Origin: Aureimonas sp. AU22 | GTDB lineage: Bacteria; Pseudomonadota; Alphaproteobacteria; Rhizobiales; Rhizobiaceae | Direction: 5' to 3' | DNA: 64,000 nucleotides | Assembly: GCF_001463745.1 (NCBI RefSeq) | Contig: NZ_BBWJ01000013.1 | Coordinates: 44,113 to 108,112, forward strand | Shown: positions 50,424 to 59,576 of the stretch, one piece after another | Position numbering within the stretch: position 1 is the first letter of the stretch | Layout of the letters: every line of letters starts with the position of its first letter | The notes under the pieces: model-generated | The model's database searches: none | Told to the model about the DNA's origin: nothing | What the model saw: only the letters and a program-made list of their open reading frames with translations | Made by a program: the position numbers and the translations under genes

Positions 50424-50864
50424 TCAGGCGGTTGCGCTGCGGATGCGGTCGGTCGCGGGGGCGGTGCGGCTGCGGCGCGACAGGAGCGCGGCCACCATCA
50501 TCGCGCCGATCACCGTCACATGCTCGGTGGCCGTGTGGAAATGGCCGACCGCCTCCGGGCCGGTCATGTTCCAGAAGTCGTGGACGAGGAGGATCGTCAG
50601 TCCCGTGAAGACCGCCAACATGCCAGCACCGAGCCAGGCGGCGCGGTCGAGGATCACGAGCAGGGAGCCGACGATCTGCACCACGGCGACAAGGATCGCG
50701 ATGAGGGTGGGAGGCGAGAAGCCGAAATAGGCCATCTCGGCCGTCGCCGCGTCGAGGTCGGCAAGCTTGGCGAGGCCGCTGCCCCAGAAGCAGAAGGTGA
50801 GGATCACCCGCGCGAAGGGCGCAAACCAGCGGGTGTCGAGAAGCTGGGCGATGGCAGACGGCAT
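50424..50864 (-). CDS. DoxX-family membrane protein
   Basis: A 146-aa protein with four predicted membrane helices, of the DoxX/SURF4-like family. Recognisable blocks are FARVILTFCFWGSGLAKLADLDAA, VQIVGSLLVILDRAAWLG and ILLVHDFWNMTGPEAVGHFHTATEHVTVIGAMM. Family members are linked to quinone/thiosulfate or redox chemistry in some bacteria, but the role here is unknown. The C-terminal ALLSRRSRT tail is cytosolic and basic. Confidence 0.85.
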   Translation of the reverse strand: MPSAIAQLLDTRWFAPFARVILTFCFWGSGLAKLADLDAATAEMAYFGFSPPTLIAILVAVVQIVGSLLVILDRAAWLGAGMLAVFTGLTILLVHDFWNMTGPEAVGHFHTATEHVTVIGAMMVAALLSRRSRTAPATDRIRSATA

Positions 50865-50931
50865 GAGGGCGTTCCCCGTTCGGGCCGGCGCGTCTTGGCC
50901 GGGTCGAAGGGAGGCATATCGAGCGCACGTT

Positions 50932-52455
50932 TCATGCGCATTTCCTCATCCCCTGGTTGTGTTGCCGGGCGAGGTCCTGCTTCGACATGGGGCGGGCGAG
51001 GTGGTAGCCCTGGAACAGGGTGCAACCGGCGGTCTTGGCGAGGAGCATCTGCTTTTCCGTCTCGATGCCTTCCGCGACCACCGACAGCCGCATGGCGCTG
51101 GCAAGGCTCGCGAGGGCGGACACGAACACGTTGTCGGTCTCGCTGTCGCCGAGCCGCGCGATGTAGCTGCGGTCGATCTTGATCGAGTCCACCGGCAGAT
51201 GGCGAAGGTAATCGAAGCCGCAGAAGCCGGTGCCGAAATCGTCGAGCGCGATGCGGATGCCCATATCGCGAAGGGCCTGGAGGCGGCGGCAGATGTCGGG
51301 CGTGGCGTTGATCGCGGCCGACTCCGTGAGCTCCAAGACGAGCCGCGTCGGCGGAAAATCGCTTTCCGCCAGAACCCGAGTCACCATGTCGACCACGTCG
51401 TCCCGCTTCAGCTGGTTGGCCGACACGTTCACCGAAATGACGACCTCGGGAAGCTCGCGCGCATCGGCGAGGGCCCGGCGCAGCACCCATTCGCCGAGCT
51501 GGTCGATCAACGCCGTGCTCTCGGCAATGGGGATGAAGCGGGCCGGCGAGATGGCGCCCCGCGAGGGGCTCTGCCAGCGCAGCAGCGCCTCGACGCCGAC
51601 GAGCTTGTGGTCCGGCCCGTGGATCGGCTGGTAGTGCAGGTCCAGCTCGTTCAAGAGGATCGCCGCCCTGAGCTCGCGCTCGATCAGCCGCCGGTGCTTG
51701 AGCTCGGCCAGCATCTCGGCATCGAAGACGCAGGTCTTGTTGCGCCCGGCGGTCTTGGCGGCATAGAGCGCCACGTCGGCGAACTGCATGGCTTCCGAGA
51801 GGTACACCGTGCGATCGGGGACCATCACGACGCCGAGGCTCGCCGATAGCGACAGGCGGCGCCCGCCGGCCATGACGGGCTTGTTCAGGGCATGGGCGAA
51901 CAGAGTGCCGAAGGCGACGGCGTCCGCCTCGCCGGCGCAGGGCATGATGAAGGCGAACTCGTCTCCGCCCAGCCGTCCCGCAACCGCTCGCGGCGCCAGC
52001 CGCGTCAGCGTGTTGGCAATGTGGGAAAGGGCGAAGTCGCCCGCGCGATGCCCGAAGCTGTCGTTGAGGACCTTCAGGTTGTCCATGTCGAGGGCGAAGA
52101 AGGCGAGGGAGGCCCCCGCCTCGCGCGTTTTGAGCGCTCCGTCCGCCGCTTCCAGAAAGGCGCGCCGGGTGAGAAGGCCGGTGATCTCGTCGATGACGTG
52201 CCGCTCGACCAGTTCCTCCTGGTGCGCGCGCAGGCGCCCAAGTTCCGTCTCCGCGCGGCAGAGCTTCCGGTGTAGCCGTCCGAGATAGGCGAACGTCAGG
52301 ATGAAGGCGATGAGCGAGATCGGGCCGAACCAGGGCGAGACCAGGAGGCTCAGGGCCGTCAACACGGTCCAGGCCAGCGCGAAGCCGCCGTGACGCATGC
52401 CCAATTCGCGCAGAACCCCTGTCTGCTCCTTCCAGAACGACGTGACCTTGAGCAT
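50932..52455 (-). CDS. Membrane-anchored GGDEF-EAL protein (c-di-GMP turnover)
   Basis: A 507-aa protein: one or two N-terminal membrane helices (about 27-58), a coiled segment, a GGDEF domain (about 85-245) with intact GGDEF (GRLGGDEFAF) but no RxxD inhibitory site, and an EAL domain (about 255-500) with VEALLRW, LTESAAI, DDFGTG, KIDRSYI and VVAEGIETE, so all metal and catalytic residues of an active phosphodiesterase are present. It may make or break c-di-GMP. ATG 52455 (MLKVTSFWKEQ) is chosen; the longer upstream frame contains Cys/Arg-rich sequence unlike the family. Confidence 0.92.
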   Translation of the reverse strand: MLKVTSFWKEQTGVLRELGMRHGGFALAWTVLTALSLLVSPWFGPISLIAFILTFAYLGRLHRKLCRAETELGRLRAHQEELVERHVIDEITGLLTRRAFLEAADGALKTREAGASLAFFALDMDNLKVLNDSFGHRAGDFALSHIANTLTRLAPRAVAGRLGGDEFAFIMPCAGEADAVAFGTLFAHALNKPVMAGGRRLSLSASLGVVMVPDRTVYLSEAMQFADVALYAAKTAGRNKTCVFDAEMLAELKHRRLIERELRAAILLNELDLHYQPIHGPDHKLVGVEALLRWQSPSRGAISPARFIPIAESTALIDQLGEWVLRRALADARELPEVVISVNVSANQLKRDDVVDMVTRVLAESDFPPTRLVLELTESAAINATPDICRRLQALRDMGIRIALDDFGTGFCGFDYLRHLPVDSIKIDRSYIARLGDSETDNVFVSALASLASAMRLSVVAEGIETEKQMLLAKTAGCTLFQGYHLARPMSKQDLARQHNQGMRKCA

Positions 52456-52666
52456 GCTGCCTGCTGCACCTGTGACCCGGACGCACGCTACGTGAAGTGT
52501 GTGAAGCCTTCGCGTCGGACAATGCCGCACTGCACTCCGCACCCTGGGGTTCTGCCTGCATGCTGAACGGCCGATGAACGCCGCGGCCGGCTGCAATTCA
52601 GGAAGGCTGCCCTAAGACGTATCCCACGCCGCGCCGCCGGTGCGGGCCATTCGTCAGGAGACTTCC

Positions 52667-53035
52667 ATGCTGTCCTGCCTCATCCGTTCCACGCTCGTCG
52701 CCGCCACGCTCCTCGGCTCGCTCGGGATGGCGAGCGCCGCGCCGCGCGAGCCCGCCGGTGCGACCCAGATCGATTACCGCGGCGAGCGTCACCACCGAGA
52801 CGGCCGCTGGGACGATCGGGGTCCGCGCCATGGCGACCGTTGGGATCGCGGATCGCGCCGCGGCGACTGCTCGCCGCGACTGGCGCTGCGCAAGGCACGG
52901 GACATGGGTGTCCGCGGCGCCGACATCGTCCGTGCAAACGGCCGGTCCGTGGTCGTCGCGGGCTACAAGCGCGGTCACCCGACCGCCGTGCGCTTCGCGC
53001 AGGATCGCGGCTGCCCGGTGCTCGGCTATCGCTGA
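52667..53035 (+). CDS. Small exported basic protein with conserved Cys pair
   Basis: A 122-aa protein with a signal peptide (MLSCLIRSTLVAATLLGSLGMASA), an Arg/Asp/Gly-rich stretch (about 38-65), then a folded-looking segment of about 50 residues bounded by two Cys: CSPRLALRKARDMGVRG, VVVAGYKRGHPTAVRFAQDRGCPVLGY. This C-terminal module recurs in several short rhizobial exported proteins (sometimes annotated antifreeze-like), but no function is established. Start 52667 fits the signal peptide; an ATG nine codons upstream does not. Confidence 0.75.
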   Translation: MLSCLIRSTLVAATLLGSLGMASAAPREPAGATQIDYRGERHHRDGRWDDRGPRHGDRWDRGSRRGDCSPRLALRKARDMGVRGADIVRANGRSVVVAGYKRGHPTAVRFAQDRGCPVLGYR

Positions 53036-53055
53036 ACCACGAGCTCTCGTTCATG

Positions 53056-53090
53056 AAAAAGGGGCGGTCCTCGCGGACCGCCCCTTTTTT
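53056..53090. terminator. Bidirectional Rho-independent terminator
   Basis: Perfect 10-bp stem GGGGCGGTCC / GGACCGCCCC with loop TCGC, flanked by AAAAA on the left and TTTTTT on the right, so it works in both directions between two convergent genes. Confidence 0.92.
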
Positions 53091-53096
53091 CGGTTT

Positions 53097-53849
53097 TCAG
53101 GGCTGCAGCTCGTAGACGATCCGCACCTGGCTGGTGATGGTGTTCTCGCCGACTTCGACCGGCACCTTCGCCGCGCTGCCGGCCGCCATCATCCGCATCT
53201 CGCCGTAGGGCATGGGCGGGGGCGGAGGCGCATAGGCGTTGGCCGCGTCCTCGATCGTGATCACGCGTCCGAGCTTGAGACCGGCCGCGCCCGCGAGCGC
53301 CTCGGCGCTGGAGCGAGCTTGTGCCACCGCATCGCGCCGCGCCGAATCGCGCAAGGCCGCGTCGTCCTCGATCTGGAAGGAGATCGAGCCGCCCTCGTTG
53401 ACGCCGAGCTGCACGGCCCGGTCGAGAAGCTCGCCGAGCTTGGGCAGGTCCCGCACCTTCACCGACAAGGTGTTGCGGGCCTCGTAGCCGGTCACGACGG
53501 GCGGGGCCTGCGTTCCGTCGGGTCGGTTGTCGTATCGGTATTGCGGTGTGATCTGGAAGCCCGAGGTCTGAAGGTCGCGCGCCTCGACACCGAAGGACGC
53601 CATCGCGGAGCGAACGGCCTCCATCGCCGTGTTGGCCTGCTCGAGCGCGTCGGCCGCCGTGGCCGCGGCACGCATCACGGTCAACTGCGTGACCGCCAGG
53701 TCCGGCGCTCCGTTCGCATGGCCCTCGCCGGTGACGCTGACGCGAGCGGGAAGCGGGGAGGGCGACGGGGCACCCTGGGCAAATGCCGGGGCCGCGAGGG
53801 CGAGGCCGGTCACGAGGGCGAGAGGGGCGAAAAGGCGGACTGCGGACAC
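53097..53849 (-). CDS. SIMPL-domain (DUF541) exported protein
   Basis: A 250-aa protein with a signal peptide (about residues 1-23, RLFAPLALVTGLALAAPAFA) and one SIMPL domain with VSVTGEGHANGAPDLAVTQL, TSGFQITPQYRYDNRP, YEARNTLSVKVRDLPKLGELLDRAV and the C-terminal ANAYAPPPPPMPYGE region. SIMPL proteins are periplasmic oxidative-stress-linked proteins (E. coli YggE). The start is a GTG at 53849 preceded by AGGAG 9 nt upstream; no ATG aligns with the signal peptide. Confidence 0.88.
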   Translation of the reverse strand: MSAVRLFAPLALVTGLALAAPAFAQGAPSPSPLPARVSVTGEGHANGAPDLAVTQLTVMRAAATAADALEQANTAMEAVRSAMASFGVEARDLQTSGFQITPQYRYDNRPDGTQAPPVVTGYEARNTLSVKVRDLPKLGELLDRAVQLGVNEGGSISFQIEDDAALRDSARRDAVAQARSSAEALAGAAGLKLGRVITIEDAANAYAPPPPPMPYGEMRMMAAGSAAKVPVEVGENTITSQVRIVYELQP

Positions 53850-53932
53850 GGGCCGATTCTCCTGAGGGGTTGACGACGTTCGGGGTTCTGGCGCGCGATT
53901 GCGGCAAAACGCCAGTCCGGCGAGCGTCGCGC

Positions 53933-54433
53933 TCAGCGCTCCGCCATCAGTCCGCGCAGTTCGCTCGTTCCGTCGTTGGCGGCGCAGGCGTTGAGAAGGT
54001 TGGCGTGACGGAAGCGCGGGTTGCCCGTCACCTCGCGGCCGACCCATTCGGGGATCGCGAAGACCTGGTCGGGATGATCGAGCTCGACCTCCGCCCAGAC
54101 GAGGCCGGCGAGCGGTCCCTTGAAGACGTCGATCTCCCAGGTCCGGCCCTCATGGGGAACGATGTGCCGGTCCTTCTCGATGATGGGACCGCAGATGTCC
54201 GCAAGGAGCCGCTCGGCGTCGTCGAGGGGGATTTCGTACTCGAACTCCGCCCGCGAGATGCCGGAGCGCGCTCCCTTCACGGTGAGCCACGCCTTCTGCC
54301 CGTCGATGCGGACGCGGACCTTGCCGTTCGCCCCCTGGCTGACAAGCCCGTCGCGGAAGGTCCTGACGTCAACCGTACCGGCGCGCCAGGCGTTGCCGAC
54401 CACAAGAAACTTGCGCTCGATTTCGATGTGCAT
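53933..54433 (-). CDS. CYTH-domain protein (inorganic triphosphatase family)
   Basis: A 166-aa single CYTH domain, the tunnel fold that binds triphosphate with metal ions. The signature EIERKFLV at residues 4-11 and paired charged strands (GKVRVRIDGQKAWLTVKG, RAEFEYEIPLDDAERLL, WEIDVFKGPLAGLVWAEVEL) are all present. Likely an inorganic triphosphatase or thiamine/nucleotide triphosphatase; substrate not predictable. ATG at 54433 is the family start. Separate transcription unit from the SIMPL gene (83-nt gap). Confidence 0.9.
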   Translation of the reverse strand: MHIEIERKFLVVGNAWRAGTVDVRTFRDGLVSQGANGKVRVRIDGQKAWLTVKGARSGISRAEFEYEIPLDDAERLLADICGPIIEKDRHIVPHEGRTWEIDVFKGPLAGLVWAEVELDHPDQVFAIPEWVGREVTGNPRFRHANLLNACAANDGTSELRGLMAER

Positions 54434-54729
54434 GCGGCCTCGTCATGCGCTTCGGATCGCGGATGCGACCGTCTGCCAAGGTTTCAGGCGGGCTCCTTTG
54501 TCACCAAACCGGTGCGAAGGCAAACCCCTCATAGCAACGCCGGGATACTCCGGCACGAGGGTTCCGGTGCCCTCCGTGCTACACCCGTCGTGTGGGGGCA
54601 GAAGGCATCACGGCCGTTCGGTGTTCCCGACATTCGCAGGGGGCGCCCTGACGTTTCCCCACGATCCACAGGCGCGAGGCCATTCGACTGGCTCTGGACA
54701 GGAGCCTGGGTCGGAGGGCATCACAAGCG

Positions 54730-55401
54730 GTGAGCTTCGGCCCGGTGAGGCGGAATGGGGCGGGACGTAGGGAGGGACGGTTGGGGGATCGGAGACCGCT
54801 CGCATCGCGCGACACGGGCTGGGCACGGCGGATCGCACAGAGCCTGTCGAGAGCCGGGGCGACACCGAACGCGATCTCGGCCGCCGGCATTCCCTTCGCC
54901 GCCCTGGCGGGACTCGCCTTCGCCTTCGCGCCGGAGCGACCCTGGCTCTTCCTTCTCGGCGCGCTTCTCGTGCAGCTTCGCCTCCTGTGCAACCTCTTCG
55001 ACGGCATGGTCGCGGTGGAGGGTGGTCGGGGCGGTCCGACCGGCGTCCTCTTCAACGAAATTCCCGACCGCTTCGAGGACAGTTTCATCCTGATCGGCTT
55101 CGGCTATGGGGCAGGGCTTCCCGTACTCGGCTTCGCGGCCGCGCTTCTGGCGGTGCTGACCGCCTATCTCAGGGCGATGGGAGCGTCGCTCGGCCAGGGC
55201 CAGGACTTCTCCGGGCCGATGGCCAAACCCCAGCGCATGGCGGCCGTCACCGTCGGTGCCGTGCTGGCCTTTGTGGAAGTCCTCGCCGTCGGAACGCTGT
55301 GGGTGCCGGGGGCGGTGCTGTGTGTCGTCGTCCTCGGGGCCGCCTGGACGGCGTGGGCGCGGATCGCTCGCATGGCCGCGCGGCTTCGGGAAGCACCATG
55401 A
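54730..55401 (+). CDS. CDP-alcohol phosphatidyltransferase-like protein, degenerate catalytic motif
   Basis: A 223-aa membrane protein (about six hydrophobic segments) from a GTG start. It has the CDP-OH-P fold and the position of the motif DxxDG-xx-AR-x8-G-xxx-D-xxx-D, but three positions differ: it reads N-xx-DG-xx-AV, then 8 residues (EGGRGGPT), G-xxx-N-xxx-D. So the first and third Asp and the Arg are replaced by Asn, Asn and Val, while the second and fourth Asp remain. Such variants need not be inactive in every subfamily. It is coupled (ATGA) to an acyltransferase and a CdsA-like gene, as in the E. coli ynbA-ynbB-ynbC cluster. Confidence 0.8.
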   Translation: MSFGPVRRNGAGRREGRLGDRRPLASRDTGWARRIAQSLSRAGATPNAISAAGIPFAALAGLAFAFAPERPWLFLLGALLVQLRLLCNLFDGMVAVEGGRGGPTGVLFNEIPDRFEDSFILIGFGYGAGLPVLGFAAALLAVLTAYLRAMGASLGQGQDFSGPMAKPQRMAAVTVGAVLAFVEVLAVGTLWVPGAVLCVVVLGAAWTAWARIARMAARLREAP

Positions 55402-55994
55402 TCGACCATCTCCTCGTCGGGCTGACGCGTTTTCTGGTCGGAGGGCGGCCGGAATGGATCGGTTCGCAGCCGACGACGCGCCAGCGCATCTACTTTGCCA
55501 ACCACGGCAGCCATCTCGACACGATCCTGATCTGGGCCGCGCTCCCCAAACCCTTGCGCGCCACCACCCATCCCGTGGCCGCCGCCGACTATTGGGGACG
55601 GGGCAAGCTGAGGCGTCGGATCGCGGTCGGCCTTCTCAACTCCGTGCTCGTCGATCGTTCGGGGCGCGCGGCGAAGGACGAACTCCTGGAGCCGCTGGAG
55701 GCCGAACTGCGGCGCGGCCATTCGCTGGTGATCTTTCCGGAAGGCACACGTGGGCAGGACGTCCTGCCGGGTCCTTTCAAGTCCGGCCTCTACTGGCTCG
55801 CGCGCGCGCATCCGCAGGCCGAGCTCGTTCCGGTGTATCTGGGAAACCTCGCCCGCGCGTTCCCGCGCGGCGCGTATCTGCCGGTGCCGATCTCCTGCCA
55901 CGTCCGCTTCGGCGCGGGGATGCGGCTGGAGGAGGGGGAGGCGAAGGAGGCCTTCCTGACCCGCGCCCGCGATGCCGTCGCCGCGCTCGCATGA
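55398..55994 (+). CDS. PlsC-type 1-acylglycerol phosphate acyltransferase family protein
   Basis: A 198-aa acyltransferase: catalytic HxxxxD in FANHGSHLDT (about residues 35-41), FPEGTRG (about 115-121) and a substrate block VPVYLGNLARAFP. Membrane-associated. Its ATG overlaps the upstream stop codon (ATGA), indicating translational coupling. By context it would acylate a phospholipid precursor used by its partners, though a lyso-acyl substrate is not shown by sequence. Confidence 0.9.
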   Translation: MIDHLLVGLTRFLVGGRPEWIGSQPTTRQRIYFANHGSHLDTILIWAALPKPLRATTHPVAAADYWGRGKLRRRIAVGLLNSVLVDRSGRAAKDELLEPLEAELRRGHSLVIFPEGTRGQDVLPGPFKSGLYWLARAHPQAELVPVYLGNLARAFPRGAYLPVPISCHVRFGAGMRLEEGEAKEAFLTRARDAVAALA

Positions 55995-56001
55995 GGCCCT
56001 G

Positions 56002-56940
56002 ATGGACCCGCAGCTTCTGATCCTGTTTTCCGGCCTCGTCGCCGTTCTCGCCGTGGCGTCGGCCGTCGGCCACGTCCTCAGGCGTCGCGTGCACTCGCCC
56101 GAGGGCCAGGCGACCGTCGAGAACCTCAACGCGCGCATCCGCGCCTGGTGGCTGATGGTCGCGATCTTCGCCGCCGCCTTCACCTTCGGGCCGGCGGTGA
56201 CGCTGGTGCTCTTCGCGTTGACCTCGTTCTACTGCCTGCGCGAGTTCATCTCGCTCACCCCCACGCGCCCCGCCGACCACCGGGCGCTCGCCTTCGCCTT
56301 CTACGTCTTCCTGCCGCTGCAATACGTCCTGATCTGGGTGGACTGGCTTTCGCTCTTCTCGATCGCCATACCGGTCTACGCCTTCCTCCTTCTGCCGGTC
56401 CTCGCGGTTCTGCGGCACGAGACGGAGGAGTTCCTGACGCGCACCGCCAAGGTGCAATGGGCGCTGATGCTGACCGTCTACTGCGTCAGCCACGCACCGG
56501 CGCTTCTGATCCTCGACATTCCCGGCTTCGAGGGGCGCAACTTCCTGCTTCTGTTCTTCCTGGTCACCGTGGTCCAGGCGAGCGATGTCCTGCAATACGT
56601 CTTCGGCAAGCTCTTCGGCCGACGCAAGATCGCGCCGGTCGTCAGCCCCAACAAGACCTGGGAAGGGTTTCTCGGCGGCGGCGCCACGGCCGTGCTTCTG
56701 GGTGCTGGCCTGTCCTTCGCCACGCCCTTCACCGCCTTGCAGGCGGCCGGCATGGCGGCGGCGATCGTGCTGGCGGGCTTCTGCGGCGGTCTCGTGCTGT
56801 CGGCGGTGAAACGCTCGATGGGCGCCAAGGACTGGGGCACGATGATTTCCGGGCACGGCGGAGCGCTGGACCGAATGGATTCGGTCACCTACGCCGCGCC
56901 GCTCTTCTTCCACCTCGTGAACTACTATTTCGCCGCCTGA
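56002..56940 (+). CDS. Phosphatidate cytidylyltransferase family protein (CdsA-like)
   Basis: A 312-aa polytopic protein (about eight hydrophobic segments). It carries the CdsA signature near its C-terminus, SAVKRSMGAKDWG followed by SGHGGALDRMDS, with its Lys, Asp and His-Gly-Gly positions. It would form CDP-diacylglycerol or a related CDP-lipid. ATG 56002 (MDPQLLILF) or 55972 ten codons earlier (overlapping the acyltransferase) are both possible. Last gene of the three-gene phospholipid cassette; a hairpin terminator follows. Confidence 0.9.
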   Translation: MDPQLLILFSGLVAVLAVASAVGHVLRRRVHSPEGQATVENLNARIRAWWLMVAIFAAAFTFGPAVTLVLFALTSFYCLREFISLTPTRPADHRALAFAFYVFLPLQYVLIWVDWLSLFSIAIPVYAFLLLPVLAVLRHETEEFLTRTAKVQWALMLTVYCVSHAPALLILDIPGFEGRNFLLLFFLVTVVQASDVLQYVFGKLFGRRKIAPVVSPNKTWEGFLGGGATAVLLGAGLSFATPFTALQAAGMAAAIVLAGFCGGLVLSAVKRSMGAKDWGTMISGHGGALDRMDSVTYAAPLFFHLVNYYFAA

Positions 56941-56941
56941 G

Positions 56942-56966
56942 GGGCGGAGGCCGGAGCCTCCGCCCT
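56942..56966. terminator. Hairpin between convergent cdsA-like and ALDH genes
   Basis: Perfect 10-bp stem GGGCGGAGGC / GCCTCCGCCC with loop CGGA. Few T residues follow, so it may be a weak bidirectional terminator. Confidence 0.6.
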
Positions 56967-56975
56967 GTCCACGCG

Positions 56976-58403
56976 TCAGGCGCCGTAGCCGACGATGCCC
57001 TTGATCTCCAGGAACTCGTCGAGCCCGAAGTCGGCATACTCGCGCCCGTTGCCGGACTGCTTGTAGCCGCCGAACGGCGCCCCCGCGTCCCAGGCGGGAT
57101 AGTTGATGTAGACGTTGCCAGTGCGCATCCTCGCGGCAAGCGCCCGGGCGCGGCCGAGATCCGCCGACTGAATGTAGGAGGCGAGCCCGTACACCGTGTC
57201 GTTGGCGAGGTCTGCCACCTCGTCCTCGCTCTCGTAGGAGAGAATGGACAGGACGGGGCCGAAGATCTCCTCGCGCGCGATGGTCATGTCGGGCGTCACG
57301 TCGGCGAACACGGTGGGACGTACGAAGTAGCCGCGGTTCAGCCCGTCGGGCCGTCCGGGACCTCCGGCGACGAGCCGCGCGCCTTCGCGGATTCCGGTCT
57401 CGATCAGCCCCTGGATCTTGTCGTACTGCGCCTGGCTGACGACGGGGCCGAGCTCAGTCGTTTCCGCGTCGGCCGGACCGACCTTGAAGGCGTCGGCGGC
57501 ACGCGCCGCGATGCCGGCGGCCTCGTTGTGGCGGTCGGCGGGTACGAACATGCGCGTCGGCGCATTGCAGCTCTGGCCGGAGTTGCCGAAGCAGCCCTGG
57601 ACCCCCTTGGTGACCGCCGTCTCGAGATCGACGTCCGGCAGAAGAATGTTGGCCGACTTGCCGCCGAGTTCCTGGTGGACCCGCTTGATCGTGTCGGCGG
57701 AGGACTTGGCGACCAGGATACCCGCGCGCGTCGAGCCGGTAAACGACATCATGTCGATGCCGGGATGGCGCGACATGGCTTCGCCCACCGTCGGTCCGTC
57801 GCCGTTGACGAGGTTGAAGACGCCTTTCGGCAGACCGGCCTCGTGGCAGATCTCGGCAAACAGCAGCCCGCTCATCGGGGCGATCTCGGAGGGCTTCAGC
57901 ACCATGGTGCAGCCTGCCGCAAGCGCCGGCGCGACTTTGCACATGATCTGGTTCATCGGCCAGTTCCACGGCGTGATCATGCCGACGACGCCGATGGGCT
58001 CCTTGGCGATCAGCATCGTGCCGCGCCGTTCCCCGAACGAGTAGGTTTCCAGCGTCTCGATCATCTTGGTGAGATGTGCGGTGCCAATGCCGGCCTGGGA
58101 GGCGAGGGCGAACGGCCGGGGCGCACCCATCTCGCGGCTGATCGCGTCGGCCATGTCGGGCAGGCGCGCCTCGTAGACGGCGAGGAGGCGACGCATGAGG
58201 GCGAGCCGCTCCTCGCGGGTCGTGCGCGAGAACGCCGGAAAGGCGCGGCGGGCAGCCGCGACCGCCCGGTCGACGTCGGCCCCGCTGCCGAGCGCGATCT
58301 CCGCATAGGCTTCTTCGGTGGAGGGATCGATCACGGCCAGCGTTGCGGGCCGGGCCGGGTCCACCCATTCGCCGTCGATGTAGAACTGCAGGGCGTGGCT
58401 CAT
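56976..58403 (-). CDS. NAD(P)-dependent aldehyde dehydrogenase
   Basis: A 475-aa ALDH-superfamily enzyme. Cofactor-binding GVVGMITPWNWPMNQIMCKVAPALAAG, nucleotide site FTGSTRAG, catalytic Glu in HQELGGKSANILL and catalytic Cys in NSGQSCNAPTR (about Cys 283), ending FGGYKQSGNGREYADFGLDEFLEIK, a pattern of the general/betaine-type class. Substrate not predictable. It lies next to, but not within, the ABC-importer operon (about 140 nt apart, same strand), and may oxidise an aldehyde derived from the imported compound. Confidence 0.92.
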   Translation of the reverse strand: MSHALQFYIDGEWVDPARPATLAVIDPSTEEAYAEIALGSGADVDRAVAAARRAFPAFSRTTREERLALMRRLLAVYEARLPDMADAISREMGAPRPFALASQAGIGTAHLTKMIETLETYSFGERRGTMLIAKEPIGVVGMITPWNWPMNQIMCKVAPALAAGCTMVLKPSEIAPMSGLLFAEICHEAGLPKGVFNLVNGDGPTVGEAMSRHPGIDMMSFTGSTRAGILVAKSSADTIKRVHQELGGKSANILLPDVDLETAVTKGVQGCFGNSGQSCNAPTRMFVPADRHNEAAGIAARAADAFKVGPADAETTELGPVVSQAQYDKIQGLIETGIREGARLVAGGPGRPDGLNRGYFVRPTVFADVTPDMTIAREEIFGPVLSILSYESEDEVADLANDTVYGLASYIQSADLGRARALAARMRTGNVYINYPAWDAGAPFGGYKQSGNGREYADFGLDEFLEIKGIVGYGA

Positions 58404-58539
58404 GTCGGTCCCTCCTGATCGAGCATGCCCAAGGGTGTAGGACCAAGCGGCCCATCGGGTCCAGACGGCCGAGGGGCGTCGATCGAATTCCCCGTCCGAA
58501 CTTTCGTCCGGGCGGGGATTGAACGGCTAGGAGGATCGA

Positions 58540-59532
58540 TCAGCGGCGGTGGCGGCGCGCGAGGTCGACGAGGATGGCGACGAGCACCACGAGGCCGACG
58601 ATCACCCGTTGCCAGAAGCCCGACACGTTGAGGAGCACGGTGCCGTTGGCCAGCATCGCCAGAAGGAGGGCGCCGAGCGCCGTGCCGACGATCGTGCCCT
58701 GGCCGCCGCGAAGGCTCGTGCCGCCGATGATGGCCGCCGTGATCGCCTGCAGCATCCAGCCTTCGCCAACGGAGGGCTGTCCGGCATCCATGCGGCTGGC
58801 GTAGAGCATGCCGGCCATCGCCGCGAACATGCCGGCGAGGCCGTAGACCAGAAGCTCCACGCGGCGGATGCGAATGCCGACGAGCACGGCCGCGTCGCGG
58901 TTGCCGCCGATCGCGAAGATGTTGCGGCCGAACTTGGTGTTGCGCAGGACCCAGATCAGGATCGCCGCCGAGACGAGGAAGAACCAGACCGGCACGGGCA
59001 GGCCGAGGATCTCGCCCTGGCCGAATACCCGGAAGCCGGCGCCGAGCGGCCGGATCGGGTAGCCCTCGGTGATCACCAGGGTCATGCCGGCGAAGATCTC
59101 GCCGGACGCGAGCGTGACGATGAAGGGATTGAGCTTGAGGTAGGCGATGAAGAAGCCGTTGACGAGGCCGAGGCACAAACCGAACAGGCAGGCGAGCGGG
59201 ATCACCAGCCAGGGATGGACGCCCGCGGACGTCAGAAGCAACGAGCCGACGATGGCCGACAGCCCCGACGCCGCGCCCACCGAAAGGTCGATGCCGCCGA
59301 GAAGCAGCACGAGCGTCTGGCCGAGCGCCACGAGGCCGACGAAGGCCGCCGCGCGCGCCACCACGGTGAGGTTGTAGGCAGACAGGAAGTTCGGCGCGGC
59401 GATCGACAGGATCACCGCGAAGAGGCCGAGCGCGATCAGGATGCCGCTCGCCTCCCAGCCCTTGAAGCGGGACCACAGCGACGGGGGAGCGGAGCGGGCC
59501 CGCGCGGGAGACCCAAGAGCGGCGTTGGTCAT
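58540..59532 (-). CDS. Ribose-class sugar ABC transporter permease (RbsC-like)
   Basis: A 330-aa inner-membrane permease with about nine hydrophobic segments. Family blocks are GLVALGQTLVLLLGGIDLSVGA, LNPFIVTLASGEIFAGMTLVITEG and FAIGGNRDAAVLVGIRIRRVELLVYGLAGMFAAMAG, the cytoplasmic coupling helix region. Third gene of the binding-protein / ATPase / permease operon (44 nt after the ATPase). Carbohydrate (CUT2 class) import is the family role. Confidence 0.93.
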   Translation of the reverse strand: MTNAALGSPARARSAPPSLWSRFKGWEASGILIALGLFAVILSIAAPNFLSAYNLTVVARAAAFVGLVALGQTLVLLLGGIDLSVGAASGLSAIVGSLLLTSAGVHPWLVIPLACLFGLCLGLVNGFFIAYLKLNPFIVTLASGEIFAGMTLVITEGYPIRPLGAGFRVFGQGEILGLPVPVWFFLVSAAILIWVLRNTKFGRNIFAIGGNRDAAVLVGIRIRRVELLVYGLAGMFAAMAGMLYASRMDAGQPSVGEGWMLQAITAAIIGGTSLRGGQGTIVGTALGALLLAMLANGTVLLNVSGFWQRVIVGLVVLVAILVDLARRHRR

Positions 59533-59576
59533 GGCTCGGGTGCCTTTCGGTCGGGAAACGGGGCGCTGATCGCGCG

